NCBI GenBank assembly: GCA_011037195.1
Contig: JAAEAF010004273.1
Location: 58,020-122,019 of the forward strand
Reading direction: 5' to 3'
Length of the DNA: 64,000 nt
From: Triatoma infestans
Lineage: Eukaryota; Arthropoda; Insecta; Hemiptera; Reduviidae
The notes under the pieces are model-generated. The model ran no database searches. It worked only from the letters and a program-made list of their open reading frames with translations, and was not told the DNA's origin. Positions 36,801 to 50,200 of the stretch are shown here, in pieces. How positions within the stretch are numbered: position 1 is the stretch's first letter; each line of letters opens with the position of its first letter. The position numbers and the translations under genes were made by a program.

Positions 36801-38606
36801 GCAAACCGCTTGAAAATCCGTCCAGTCGCATTTGCAATATTTACGCATTTATAAAAATAGTGTCCAAAATCGTGACCTTTAACGGGGCTTAGTTTACTAT
36901 TTTATAGATATAAAATAGATAATATGTTAATTAGTAGAAAAAAGAAATTTACAAGTTTCAACTAGCGCCCTAAAACTGTAAAAGAATATAATAGGAATGG
37001 TCACCGAGATCATCTCACGAGATAGCCATTCTTAACCAGGAAAAAATGACGAAAACAAAAAAAGAAATGCGAATGAAATTGTCACGTTTGCACTGAAAAA
37101 GGTAACAGGATACAACACACATATTAAAACACTTTGGTCTTCGGATTGACAATGACCGCAGAAGCCTTTATATAACAAACATTCCAAAAAAAAAACTAAA
37201 CATAATTATTGAATAATTTTAAAAAATTCGTATTCTATGCTAGTTAGGTTTTATCTGTCAATTGCACTATTCATTTATTTATAAATTAATTTCTAAAAGA
37301 GGTCTACGTAGGTTGCAGAGTTTTTATTTCTGGTTAAAACTGAATTGCTCAACTTGGAGAGACATGTACACGAAGTTATAAGCGGTAAGAGGTTATAGTT
37401 ACTTCATTTAGAAGTTTAACTACAGCATCGTTAGTGAAATACTTACCTAAGAATTTCATTTAATAAGGACAGCTGCACATAAGTCCGGTTTCATTTTTTT
37501 GCAACGAGAACAGTTATTATATTCAATAATATAATACATATATTAGTATATGTATATATATTTGAGCAGTTTTCCCTATTACAAGGGAATATTATTATAG
37601 ATAGATATGTTGAAGTGACTCTGTCTATGAAGCCAAATTCACTGTGTCTAAAAAGAACTACTGTTGCTCCCTCGGCTGTCAATTTTCATACATAGAATGT
37701 AGTCATCTACAAAATGGATAATTGTAAGTTAATTGAATATCGTGATAAATATGGTGTTGATAGACTTGAGTGTTATTCGTGTTGTTAGGCCGAACACACG
37801 TGGGCGTCAAGCACTCTGAACAAGTGGCTAGTCTACTTCCCCAGTATCAATAACGAGATTTGCTTGAACTGTTGAATTCTAAACTCTCACCCAACCATTC
37901 ACCCCTCTTACATGGATAGCGAGAGAGAGATCAGCTAAGGCACTCTGCGCTTCGGCACTCAAATCCCAGGGAGAGGGGATATGTATTTATTCACTATATA
38001 TATATATATATATAACATAGAAGAAAGGAAATTCTTCTATGCGATTCTTCTCTTCGGAGATTCTTCAATCAACTTCCTAAATATATATATATATATAGTT
38101 CCGTTATGTCCCGATTTTGACCACTTTTTTTCATGTTTTTTTGTAAATTTTGCAAATTTGGCTGGACGGATTTTCAAGCTGGTTGCTCCATTTGACACTG
38201 AATTTTCTTGAGAATATTAAGAGGGAAAAGGGGTTGGGCCTGAATGCGCCAGGGGGCGGAACCCCCCTAATATATATATATGTAAATGTCATGACTTAAA
38301 AAAGCTAAATAGTAAATAAAATTAAAAAGGATTTGGGACTTTGGAGAACACTAGTACTATCCCTCTGCCATCTAAAAGGCGAAGAAAATTGTCTATTAAA
38401 CCGCCTAGAGTGAATGGATTGTTTGAGAAAAATGTAGATTTTACCAGGCCAAGTTTTCTCAATTCCTTTCAAGGTATTTAGAACATGTATATTACTTTCT
38501 CTTACTCCTAGTAAGAGGAAGTATGTAATGATGTCAAATTTTCGATTTTGAGTTTTCACCGGAAATATCCGTTTTGAGGTCCCTTGAGTCCAAAAAAGTG
38601 GTGAAT

Positions 38607-38644
<38 letters not shown>

Positions 38645-41600
38645 AACAGCTAGATCAAAAACGAAAAACCGTAGAAAGTTGAAACTCGATATTCCGTTTA
38701 GGTATCACCATGGGATATGACAGTGCGCTATCTGTCAAAATCCCTCAACCGGAATTACCACTTTACTAGTTGGTTTTTTTATTTTTTTGCGTTTTTCTCA
38801 AAAATGGCTCCGACGATTTTCTTTCAACTTGGTATATCAACTACACATACAACAAAACTTTTATTTGAAACATTTCTCTGGGAAAATTCATTTAAAGGTA
38901 GTTATGGAGAAGGGGTGGAACTAGGTTTTCATCTAAAGTGCTATTTCAGTTTATTAGACAATTCTGACATCTAAATAATGTTAATTAGAATTAAATATGT
39001 TGTTAACATTCCGAGTTTGAAAAAATCGGATGACCGGAAGTACGTTTACTTTACCACTTTACTAAATAATTTTTTCACTTTTTTGCGATTTTCTCAAAAG
39101 TGGCTCAACGATTTTCTTGGGACTTCTCATATAAACTAAACATACAAAGATCTACAACTTTTAATTGAAACATTTCCCAGGGAAAATTCATTTAAGGGCA
39201 CTTTTAGGGGAGGGGTGGTTAATGTTTTTCTCTAAAGTGCCATCATAGTTGATAAAGTATAATTGGATTAGAAATTATACAATTCTATCATCCAAACAAA
39301 CTTAATTAGAAATAAGTAGATGGCCGAAATTCCGAGTTTCAAAAAAATTAGTAAACCGGAAGTGCGCTTTTACTGAACAGTTTTTTCAGTTTTCGACGAA
39401 TTTCATTAAATTTGGTACACAAACTATAAAATTTATCAATTATAATTTTGAGACCTGGATTAAGAGGAAGTTGTGTGAGTGTTTCACAACAGATTTTTTA
39501 CTTTCTCTTACTCCTAGTAAGAGGAAGTATTGTAATCGTGTCAAATTTTCGATATCGAGTTTTCACCGGAAATATCCGTTTTGAGGTCCCCTGAGTCCAA
39601 AAAAGTGGTTTTTAGCAAATGGTCTGTGTGTGTGTATGTGAACAGCATAGCTCAAAAACGAAAAACCGTAGAAAACTGAAACTCAATATTCCGTTTAGGT
39701 ATCACCATACGATCTGACTGTGCGTTATCTGTCAAAATTCCTCAACCGGAAGTACCACTTTACTAGTTGACTTTTTTACTTTTTTGCGCTTTTCTCAAAA
39801 ATGGCTCCAAGGATTTTCTTTAAACTTGATACATCAACTACATATACAAGAGCTACAACTTTTATTTGAAACATTTCTCTGGGAAAATTGATTTGGGTGG
39901 GGTTAGGTTACCCTCTAAAGTGCTATTTCAGGTTATTACACAATTCGGTCATTTAAATAATGTTAATTAGAATTAAATATGTTGTTGAAATTCCGAGTTT
40001 GAGAAAAATCGAAAAACCGGAAGTGCTTTTGTTTTAACACTTTACTAAATATGATTTTTTCACTTTTTCGCGATTTTCTCAAAAATGGCCCCGACGATTT
40101 TCTTGAAACTACACATATGAACTAAACATTCAAAGATCTACAACTTTTATATAAAACATTTCTCTGGGAAAATTCATTTAAGGGCACTTTTAGGAGAGGG
40201 GTAGGGTTACAGCTTCCTCTAAAGTGCTATCATACTTGATTATACAACTCTATCATCCAAATGAAATTAATTAGAAATAAATAGTTGGCCAAAATTCCGG
40301 GTGTGAAGAAAATCAGTAAACCGGAAGTGCGCTTTTACTGAATAGTTTTTTTCAGTTTTCGACAAATTTCTATAAATTTGGTACACAAACTATAAAATTT
40401 GTCAATTATAATTTTGATAACTGGAGTAAGAGAAAGTTGTGTGAGTGTTTCACACCAGATTTTTTGTAATTATGTTTAAATAAAATTTAAATTACATAAC
40501 GTACATGACTTAACCAGGGACTGCACTTAATTTCTGATAACTACACATTTTGGAGAAAATCGCGAAAAAGTGAAAAAATCATATTTAGTAAAGTGTTGAA
40601 ACAAAAGCTCTTCCGGTTTTCCGATTTTTCTCAAACTCGGAATTTCAACAACATATTTAATTCTTATTAACATTATTTAAATGACCGAATTGTGTAATAA
40701 CCTGAAATAGCACTTTAGAGGGTAACCTAACCCCACCCCTCCTCCCAGAAGGGCCCTTAAATCAATTTTCCCAGAGAAATGTTTCAAATAAAAGTTGTAG
40801 CTCCTTGTATATGTAGTTGATGTATCAAGTTTAAAGAAAATCCTTGGAGCCATTTTTGAGAAAAGCGCAAAAAAGTAAAAAAGTCAACTAGTAAAGTGGT
40901 ACTTCCGGTTGAGGAATTTTGACAGATAACGCACAGTCAGATCGTATGGTGATACCTAAACGGAATATTGAGTTTCAGTTTTCTACGGTTTTTCGTTTTT
41001 GAGCTATGCTGTTCACATACACACAGACACACACACAGACCATTTGCTAAAAACCACTTTTTTGGACTCAGGGGACTCAAAACGGATATTTCCGGTGAAA
41101 ACTCGATATCGAAAATTTGACACGATTACAATACTTCCTCTTACTAGGAGTAAGAGAAAGTAAAAAATCTGTTGTGAAACACTCACACAACTTCCTCTTA
41201 ATCCAGGTCTCAAAATTATAATTGATAAATTTTATAGTTTGTGTACCAAATTTAATGAAATTCGTCGAAAACTGAAAAAACTGTTCAGTAAAAGCGCACT
41301 TCCGGTTTACTAATTTTTTTGAAACTCGGAATTTCGGCCATCTACTTATTTCTAATTAAGTTTGTTTGGATGATAGAATTGTATAATTTCTAATCCAATT
41401 ATACTTTATCAACTATGATGGCACTTTAGAGAAAAACATTAACCACCCCTCCCCTAAAAGTGCCCTTAAATGAATTTTCCCTGGGAAATGTTTCAATTAA
41501 AAGTTGTAGATCTTTGTATGTTTAGTTTATATGAGAAGTCCCAAGAAAATCGTTGAGCCACTTTTGAGAAAATCGCAAAAAAGTGAAAAAATTATTTAGT

Positions 41601-42028
41601 AAAGTGGTAAAGTAAACGTACTTCCGGTCATCCGATTTTTTCAAACTCGGAATGTTAACAACATATTTAATTCTAATTAACATTATTTAGATGTCAGAAT
41701 TGTCTAATAAACTGAAATAGCACTTTAGATGAAAACCTAGTTCCACCCCTTCTCCATAACTACCTTTAAATGAATTTTCCCAGAGAAATGTTTCAAATAA
41801 AAGTTTTGTTGTATGTGTAGTTGATATACCAAGTTGAAAGAAAATCGTCGGAGCCATTTTTGAGAAAAACGCAAAAAAATAAAAAAACCAACTAGTAAAG
41901 TGGTAATTCCGGTTGAGGGATTTTGACAGATAGCGCACTGTCATATCCCATGGTGATACCTAAACGGAATATCGAGTTTCAACTTTCTACGGTTTTTCGT
42001 TTTTGATCTAGCTGTTCACATACCACAC

Positions 42029-42068
<40 letters not shown>

Positions 42069-44180
42069 ATTCACCACTTTTTTGGACTCAAGGGACCTCA
42101 AAACGGATATTTCCGGTGAAAACTCAAAATCGAAAATTTGACATCATTACATACTTCCTCTTACTAGGAGTAAGAGAAAGTAATATACATGTTCTAAATA
42201 CCTTGAAAGGAATTGAGAAAACTTGGCCTGGTAAAATCTACATTTTTCTCAAACAATCCATTCACTCTAGGCGGTTTAATAGACAATTTTCTTCGCCTTT
42301 TAGATGGCAGAGGGATAGTACTAGTGTTCTCCAAAGTCCCAAATCCTTTTTAATTTTATTTACTATTTAGTTTTTTTAAGTCATGACATTTACATATATA
42401 TATATTAGGGGGGTTCCGCCCCCTGGCGCATTCAGGCCCAACCCCTTTTCCCTCTTAATATTCTCAAGAAAATTCAGTGTCAAATGGAGCAACCAGCTTG
42501 AAAATCCGTCCAGCCAAATTTGCAAAATTTACAAAAAAACATGAAAAAAAGTGGTCAAAATCGGGACATAACGGAACTATATATATATATATATTTAGGA
42601 AGTTGATTGAAGAATCTCCGAAGAGAAGAATCGCATAGAAGAATTTCCTTTCTTCTATGTTATATATATATATATATATAGTGAATAAATACATATCCCC
42701 TCTCCCTGGGATTTGAGTGCCGAAGCGCAGAGTGCCTTAGCTGATCTCTCTCTCGCTATCCATGTATATATATATATATAAAAGTAAGCTATTTTGTGTC
42801 AAGATTTTGTGGTGTGTTAATATTGCAATTGGGCTTGGCCGGATTTTCAAACGGTTTGCACCATTTGACACAGAATTGTCTTAAGAATGTTAAGAGGGGT
42901 GAATGGTTGGGTGAGAGTTTAGAATTCAATAGTTCAAGCAAATCTCGTTATTGATACTGGGGAAGTAGACTAGGCACTTGTTCAGAGTGCTTGACGCCCA
43001 CGTGTGTTCGGCCTAACAACACGAATAACACTCAAGTCTATCAACACCATATTTATCACGATATTCAATTAACTTACAATTATCTTAGATTAACTTAGAT
43101 TTTTTGTAATTATGTTTAAATAAAATTTAAATTACATAACGTACATGACTTAACCAGGGACTGCACTTAATTTCTGATAACTATATATTTATTATGACGG
43201 TAATGGATTAGAACAAACGAATGCTTTAAGTAATTTGTCTTTCTCCTTCATAAGATTGCGAATTTCATTATTAGGGAGCAGATGATCTTTTACGTAAGCA
43301 GTAATAGTCATTTAAAGCTCGTAATAAGTTACTGTTTAATATTTTAATTTTCTCATCAAAGCAAGAGTCTATAATAGATCGGACCAATCCATTATTTCTA
43401 AATAATTCAAAAATCACTCATCTATTTGCTTATAACTTGTGTAAGTAAAAACTGCAGGTTTATGAGTGGAAACAAGAAAAGATTAAGAGATTTCGGGTCA
43501 TGAAGAGAAAGATACGTGACTGGTCTCTGTAAAAGAGAGTACTTTATCTAGATCATCAGTAATGCATAGATCAGGCCAAATGCTGCTGGTAGATGTGTGA
43601 TATGCGGGAGAACCAATGAGTTTTTGTAAAAATTCTGCATTAAAATCACTGAGTATTATGAAATTAGAGTAAACATGAAGAAACTGGCAGAAGTTTTTTG
43701 GGGGTAGGATGTACGATAGGTAACAATAATTTAGACAATGAGGTCCAGAAATTTCTAAAATAAGGTATTCGAGACGACAAGAAAGCAGTAAGTGAATACT
43801 GGCCCCACCCCTCTCCATGCCAACTATATCCCAACGCCAAAAGTAATAATGACCTCGGATATTTGGATAATTCATTTTAACCCATTAATATAGAAAAAAT
43901 GTGATGATGAAATACTTATCTAAATTTATCAATATGGCACAATAAAGATTGACAATTAAAATGACAAATTTTCAAGAAAATGGTCATTATTTAAAAAAAC
44001 AGACCAGATAAATTAACATAAAAAACTGTAATAATTATTAAGGGAAATTTATAGTTCATCAGAAATAATTGCAATCGAGAAATATAAATAAACTTGTATA
44101 GCAGTAACTGTAACAAGGAAATGCAATTATTTAGACTATGAAAACAGAAAAAGCAATTTATAACAATATGGGAATATCAA

Positions 44181-44213
<33 letters not shown>

Positions 44214-47200
44214 GAATTTTTGAATATGTAGATGTGGGTCTGCAATGCTGAATAATATCTGGTATTTTATCCGTCGTAGCATGCATATTCATTTCGTTCC
44301 TGGCCTGTTTCGGATTTTCATCCATCGTCAGAGCAAATTCATCTAGTTCGTGTGGAGAAATCAACTAATGTGTCTGTTACACTCACACTTGTTGGTTTGT
44401 TGGTTGCATACATGTGGTTATAACGTCCCCACATGTATACAACCAACAAACCAACAAATGTGAGTGTAACTGAAATGAACTCCCCACACGAACTTAGTGA
44501 ATTTACTCTGACGATGGATGAAAATCAGAAACCGGGCAGGATCCAAATGAATATGCATGCTACTACGGATAAAATACCAGATAAAATGAATTTATTTGAC
44601 CGGCTGTATATAAAACAAAACCGAAGAAGTGTACATGACACGACTACTATTGCGCCGGCACATCGCAACTATCACAAGACTACCATTTTGCTTCCTCATC
44701 AGGAATTTCCCATTCTCTACCCACATACTTTATTATATTTTTTCTTCGCAACTCGAACAGCAACATATATCTTCCTAAAATAGGGAGTAAGAGACTAATT
44801 TATATATAGAGAGAAATTTTCATTATCAGACCACTCTACATGCCCTAAAAACTCTCTTCACCTTCCTCTTGTCAATAATTTAATTTGTAACATCCATTCT
44901 GGGGAAGTTGACAATAGGAGGAAGACTAATGAGTATCGGAGAAGCCGACGCAAATCGAGCTCGATAAACAATATCTACATCATTTTCAGTCAGGTACTGA
45001 ACACCAAGTAAGTGACAAACACTTAAGATTCCTGTGGACTCTCACAGTCTTCAAGAGTATTCCATGTATTTTCAAATTCCTTCTTCTCCCATTTTGTCTC
45101 AATAACTCCACCGTCTTCTCTAAATCAGACATTTCTGATTCCAGGACGCTATTGTAGTTGTCAACGTTTCAACCTTAACGCCTCACCAAACAATCAACTT
45201 TAGTTGTAGGGCATTCATGGTTGCCACACTGTCTTCTATGGGTTTATAAGGCACCGATTATTTGAGAATTCTTTATTTTTTTTGAGTTCCAATGAAGCTA
45301 TTGGGTGCATTAGTGTGGGCCGTTATAATTTTGGCCAGGCCATGCAAAGTTGTTTGAGAGGGACTCATTATAGATTTCAAAACTTAATCGGAGAAATAGG
45401 CATAGATCCTGAAAGGAACAACTTAGCCTTCGTCACACAACTAAGGAAACATCGGACTTGTTCACTTCATATAAATCACTTCAATATTTTTCTTTTAGCA
45501 AAGTACAATTCAAATGGAAAATTTTGTTGACATTACACAGCGGGACAGTTTTTACTTCTCTTACTCCTAGTAAGAGGAAGTATTGTAATCGTGTCAAATT
45601 TTCGATATCGAGTTTTCACCGGAAATATCCGTTTCGAGGTCCCCTAAGTCCAAAAAAGTGGTGAATGGTGTGTGTGTTGTGTGTGTGTGTGTGTGTATGT
45701 ATGTGAACAGCTAGATCAAAAACGAAAAACCGTAGAAAGTTGAAACTCGATATTCCGTTTAGGTATCACCATGGGATATGACAGTACGCTATCTGTCAAA
45801 ATCCCTCAACCGGAATTACCACTTTACTAGTTGGTTTTTTTATTTTTTTGCGTTTTTCTCAAAAATGGCTCCGACGATTTTCTTTCAACTTGGTATATCA
45901 ACTACACATACAACGAAACTTTTATTTGAAACATTTCTCTGGGAAAATTCATTTGAAGGTAGTTATGGAGAAGGGGTGGAACTAGGTTTACATCTAAAGT
46001 GCTATTTCAGTTTCTTAGACAATTCTGTCCTCTAAATAATGTTAATAAGAATTGAATATGTTGTTGAAATTTCGAGTTTGGAAAAAATCGGATAACCGGA
46101 AGTGCGTTTTCTTTACCACTTTACTAACTAATTTTTTCACGTTTTCGCAATTTTCTCAAAAATGGCACCGACGACTTTCTTGAAACTTCGTAAAGTAAAC
46201 ATACAAAGATCTACAACTTTTACTTAAAACATTTCTCTGGAAAAATTCATTTAAGGGCACTTTTATGGGAGGGGTGGGGTTATGTTTTTCTCTAAAATGC
46301 TATCATCCAAACAAAATTAATTAAAAATCAATAGATGGCCAAAATTCCGAGTTTCAAGGAAATTAGTAAGCCGGAAGTGCGCTTTTACTTAACAGTTTGT
46401 TCAGTTTTCGACGAATTTCATTAAATTTGGTTCACAAACTATAAAATTTGTCAATCACAATTTTGAGAACTGGAGTAAGAGAAAGTTGTGTGTGTTTCAC
46501 ACCAGATTTTTCTAGTTATTCTATGTTGCATTTATCACACTTGACCATTTTGAAATTTTCGCTTCAATAATCAAATAAATTGTAAAATTAATGAAGCGAT
46601 CACAAAAAATTAACAAATATCAAATAATACTTGCAGATCAGTTTCTTTTCTATATAAATAATTCCATTAGTTTTAAAAATATTTTCAAGTAATAAATGTT
46701 AAGGTAGGGATTAGCTCAGTGGTTAGTGCACTGGGCGGAGGTCCCGGGTTCGAGTCCAGCTGTGCTGCCCTTAGATTTTTTTCTTACTAGGAGCTTCTAC
46801 ATCTTACTGACCGGTGATGGACAGTGTTGTCTGTAACGAGAGAACACTATCCGGAGGACGGCAGTGCACTGAGTAGGCTCCGGGCGCCAATGATCATAGA
46901 CGTTGACGCGCCTTATATTAAAAAAAAATGAAATTAATAAATGTGGACGTATTAATAAATAAATATGTGAATGGAACAAATACAAAAAAATAATTTGAAC
47001 CATTAAAAGAAGAACACTTAAAAAGTTAAATTAAAAATAGGCAAAAAGTTTTGTACAGAATAACGTACTGTTTCTAGGATAAAAAGGTAAACTTTTCCCA
47101 GCCGATGAGAAGCGTGTACAAGCATACCTCACGAAAGAGAGAGAGAGAGAGAGAGAGAGAAAGTGAACTCAAAATATATACTATAATATACAATATATAT

Positions 47201-50200
47201 ATTATACATACATTCATATTCATATAAAAAAATATATAGTTTTAACGTATTTTAGTCAAACTTCGTTTACAGATAGAAAATGGTACAACGGTAATGCATT
47301 CAGAAATCGGATCCGATAATATTCCAGAATCTTCCCCTAAACTAACCCATATTTCAATACGGAACCAAATCGGAAAAAAAAATTAATATTCTTTCATTTA
47401 ATTTCTTTTAATATATGTTTCATTCTTTAATTGTTGAGGGAACCAAATGGTGATATCTTGAACTAGTAGCTGGCTGCAGGTAACCAAAAATACATGTAAA
47501 GTAAGTAGCGTGCGAGCTTGAAATGGCTTAACGATCTTTTGCAGCTGTTCACCAAAGCACATTCATCACTTGGAATAAGTTTGTAGTTAATTTGTTTATT
47601 AATATGATAAATAAAGAAACAAGAAGCAAGAATACTGTAGCTAGGCAACTTCCTAAAGATACTCGATGGCAGCTCTAAAAGATAATCAAAGCTACGAAAT
47701 TTGATCTGGAAAGTAAGGTACATTTTCATTCCTTTTCAGTAATTTTAGTTGTTTCATTTATGTATGAGTGCAAAGAAGTTGTAACTAGTTAAAAGATTTA
47801 ATTGTGATGCTGAATGTACATTTCGAACAACTTTAGATAGTTGGATGAGTAAATGCCACACTAACCAGTCAGTTGGTTTCTGCTAGTTTTACAAAAGGCG
47901 GTTACATTATAATGTCTGATTAATAATTAAAAAAAAATCCGATGTGAAATATTCGCAAGACATAATGCATTTATTAAAATTTCTATTGAGAGGAGGGATT
48001 AATTCATTTATAGCCCATTGCACTTGGAATGCGGACGTCCCGGGTTCGAGTCCAGCAGAAGATTTTCTCCCTCTAGGAGCGTCTACAGGTCACTTCCGGT
48101 GATGGGCAGGGCTGCCCATAACAAGACAACCTATCCTGATGCCGGCTATGCTAAAAGACTTTCATCGGAGTTGTTGACGTGCCTTAATAAAAAAGTTTTG
48201 ACATTTTTATTAACTTTGAATTTGTATAAAGGTTAGTTGCCCTTGATATTTCAAATAAATATAGATGCGGGGAACATGAATATACTGTTCCTTTTGGGAT
48301 AAATCAGGTATAATATGATCTACTAGTGACTAACATTTTAGGCAGCGCTACCATCAGGCCAAAAAAGCAATGGTTGTGCAATTAGGAACCTAACGTCTCA
48401 ATTCCCCCAAATCCAACTAAAATTTTTTTTTTCTACAAACCATTCCAAATAAAAGTTTGGTTTATATATACGATGTAGGCACTTCAAATTTAAAGAAAAT
48501 AGTTGGAGCCGTTGCCAGGTAAATTCCAAAATAATCTTGAATCTTTTCTGAAAAGTTGCAGTTCCGGTTGGAGATTTTCTTCAAATCTGTCAAATCTGGA
48601 ATCTAGCAATCTATTCAGTGGACCTTATACTATTAGAAGAGAGAACCGTATATTGTTTGCAATGACGTTCCAGCTAGCCCTCAACCCTACACAAATTAAT
48701 TTGCCTGACAAAATATTTTACTTATAAATGTTAGGCCTGTGTTTATTGATAATGATTATAATAACTGAATTTAAAATAAGGAAGCTGAATGTTTGATAAG
48801 CCCAAGTAAAAATGTAAATAGATGCAATTGCAACCAGCAGGGAAAATTTTTGCGAGTAGGCAGAGTAACGAACGTATGCGTTGGTAATTTCGGAAGAAAG
48901 TTGTCGAGCTATATACAATCGAGCAGTATAACTTAGAGAGATGTGGATTTAGAACAGGTATCTAATGTAAGTCGCCGTGCTATAGTTAATGTTACTTTCC
49001 TTTAAAAATGAAAGGTTAATAAAATATTATGGAAAAAAAAATTGTTTTCTTACAACACATACCCATGCTAGAAACTTATAAAAATTTATAAACATGAAAA
49101 AAAGAGAGAAGCAAAGAAATAGTAACCATACTGCATCTTTGCTTATATTTTATTATGCTGATTTTTGTATTATGATGCAGTATGATTTTAAAAAAGTTTT
49201 TAATGTAATTTGTACATCTGCAAACTTACAGACACGCATATTTTACATTCGACCTGAGACAAGAGATCAAAGTATACAATTATATACATGCCACCAGAGT
49301 AATACACTGGTTGTTGTTTGGATTTTTATTGTTAATTGTAATCGTTTCTTTTGGATTGGTTTATAGAATTGAAGCATCAAAGAGTGCCATGCTGAATACT
49401 GCCGGTTAATGCTGGTTATATGGATGGTTCATTTGTTTAAAATAAATAAAATAAATTCTTGAAGTAAATTTGTGTTTTTGAGAGAAAAAAAAAACCATAG
49501 TTAGCAAAGAGTTCCAAATCATTTACCTGCATAAATAAATATGGCTGTCCAAACACCAAAAACTTTTGAATTTGTTTTTTAATAAATAAATAATCCTGTC
49601 TGAGTGATGGATGCATGCTCATGGGGATGTTTAGCTAGGCAACGTCACAGCATTCTCCTCCTTGGAAAATTCTTTAACAAGTCTGTGTTATATCATCGGA
49701 AAAACAAAGCACAATTTTTGGATAATAAATAAACAAAAAGGTATGTTATAGGCAGGTCATGCGGCCAATGGTTTTTGTTTGTTTTTCCTACCTCTGAGCT
49801 TGTGTTCCCATCCCTGATCTTAGTGAATTCCAATTCTTCTTTCAACAGAGAATCCTTTAGTTTTAGACTTCCACGAGAAATCAGTGGCTTCTTGGGACTT
49901 TCTATTTCGTAAGTATTTCTCTGTGATATTGGCACTCCTGTTTCGCCTACTGCTAAATCTCTTGTTATTTTCTTTAGAACAACACGATGTACTTTACCAT
50001 CCTCTCGTTTCTGTAACTGTGAAGTTGTCTGCAATTGGCCATTATCTATCGAGGATTCTACTTGTAAATTTGTAGCTTGTTTGTTTGTTTTCTTACCACG
50101 GATAAGTATTCTCTTTCGCTTAACTGGCAAAGGTGTCTGATGTACTGCAGGACTTTCTGTTGGCAGAACAGTAACTGTAGAAATTGCCTCGTTTACCTTT

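Noticed and set aside
37981..42694. Six short frames that are identical in pairs (76, 84 and 85 codons) within the palindrome, plus a near-copy at 45778
   Set aside because: They are identical because the arms are inverse copies of a non-coding repeat. They are low-complexity, start at arbitrary positions and decay freely in other copies of the repeat.
43498..43875. 125-codon minus-strand frame as an intact gene
   Set aside because: Only part of it matches a LINE endonuclease and the rest of that domain lies in other frames, so it is a fragment of a dead element.
46709..46765. Functional tRNA gene
   Set aside because: A and B boxes are present but too close together, the anticodon arm is missing, and the sequence continues into a SINE body shared with two other copies.
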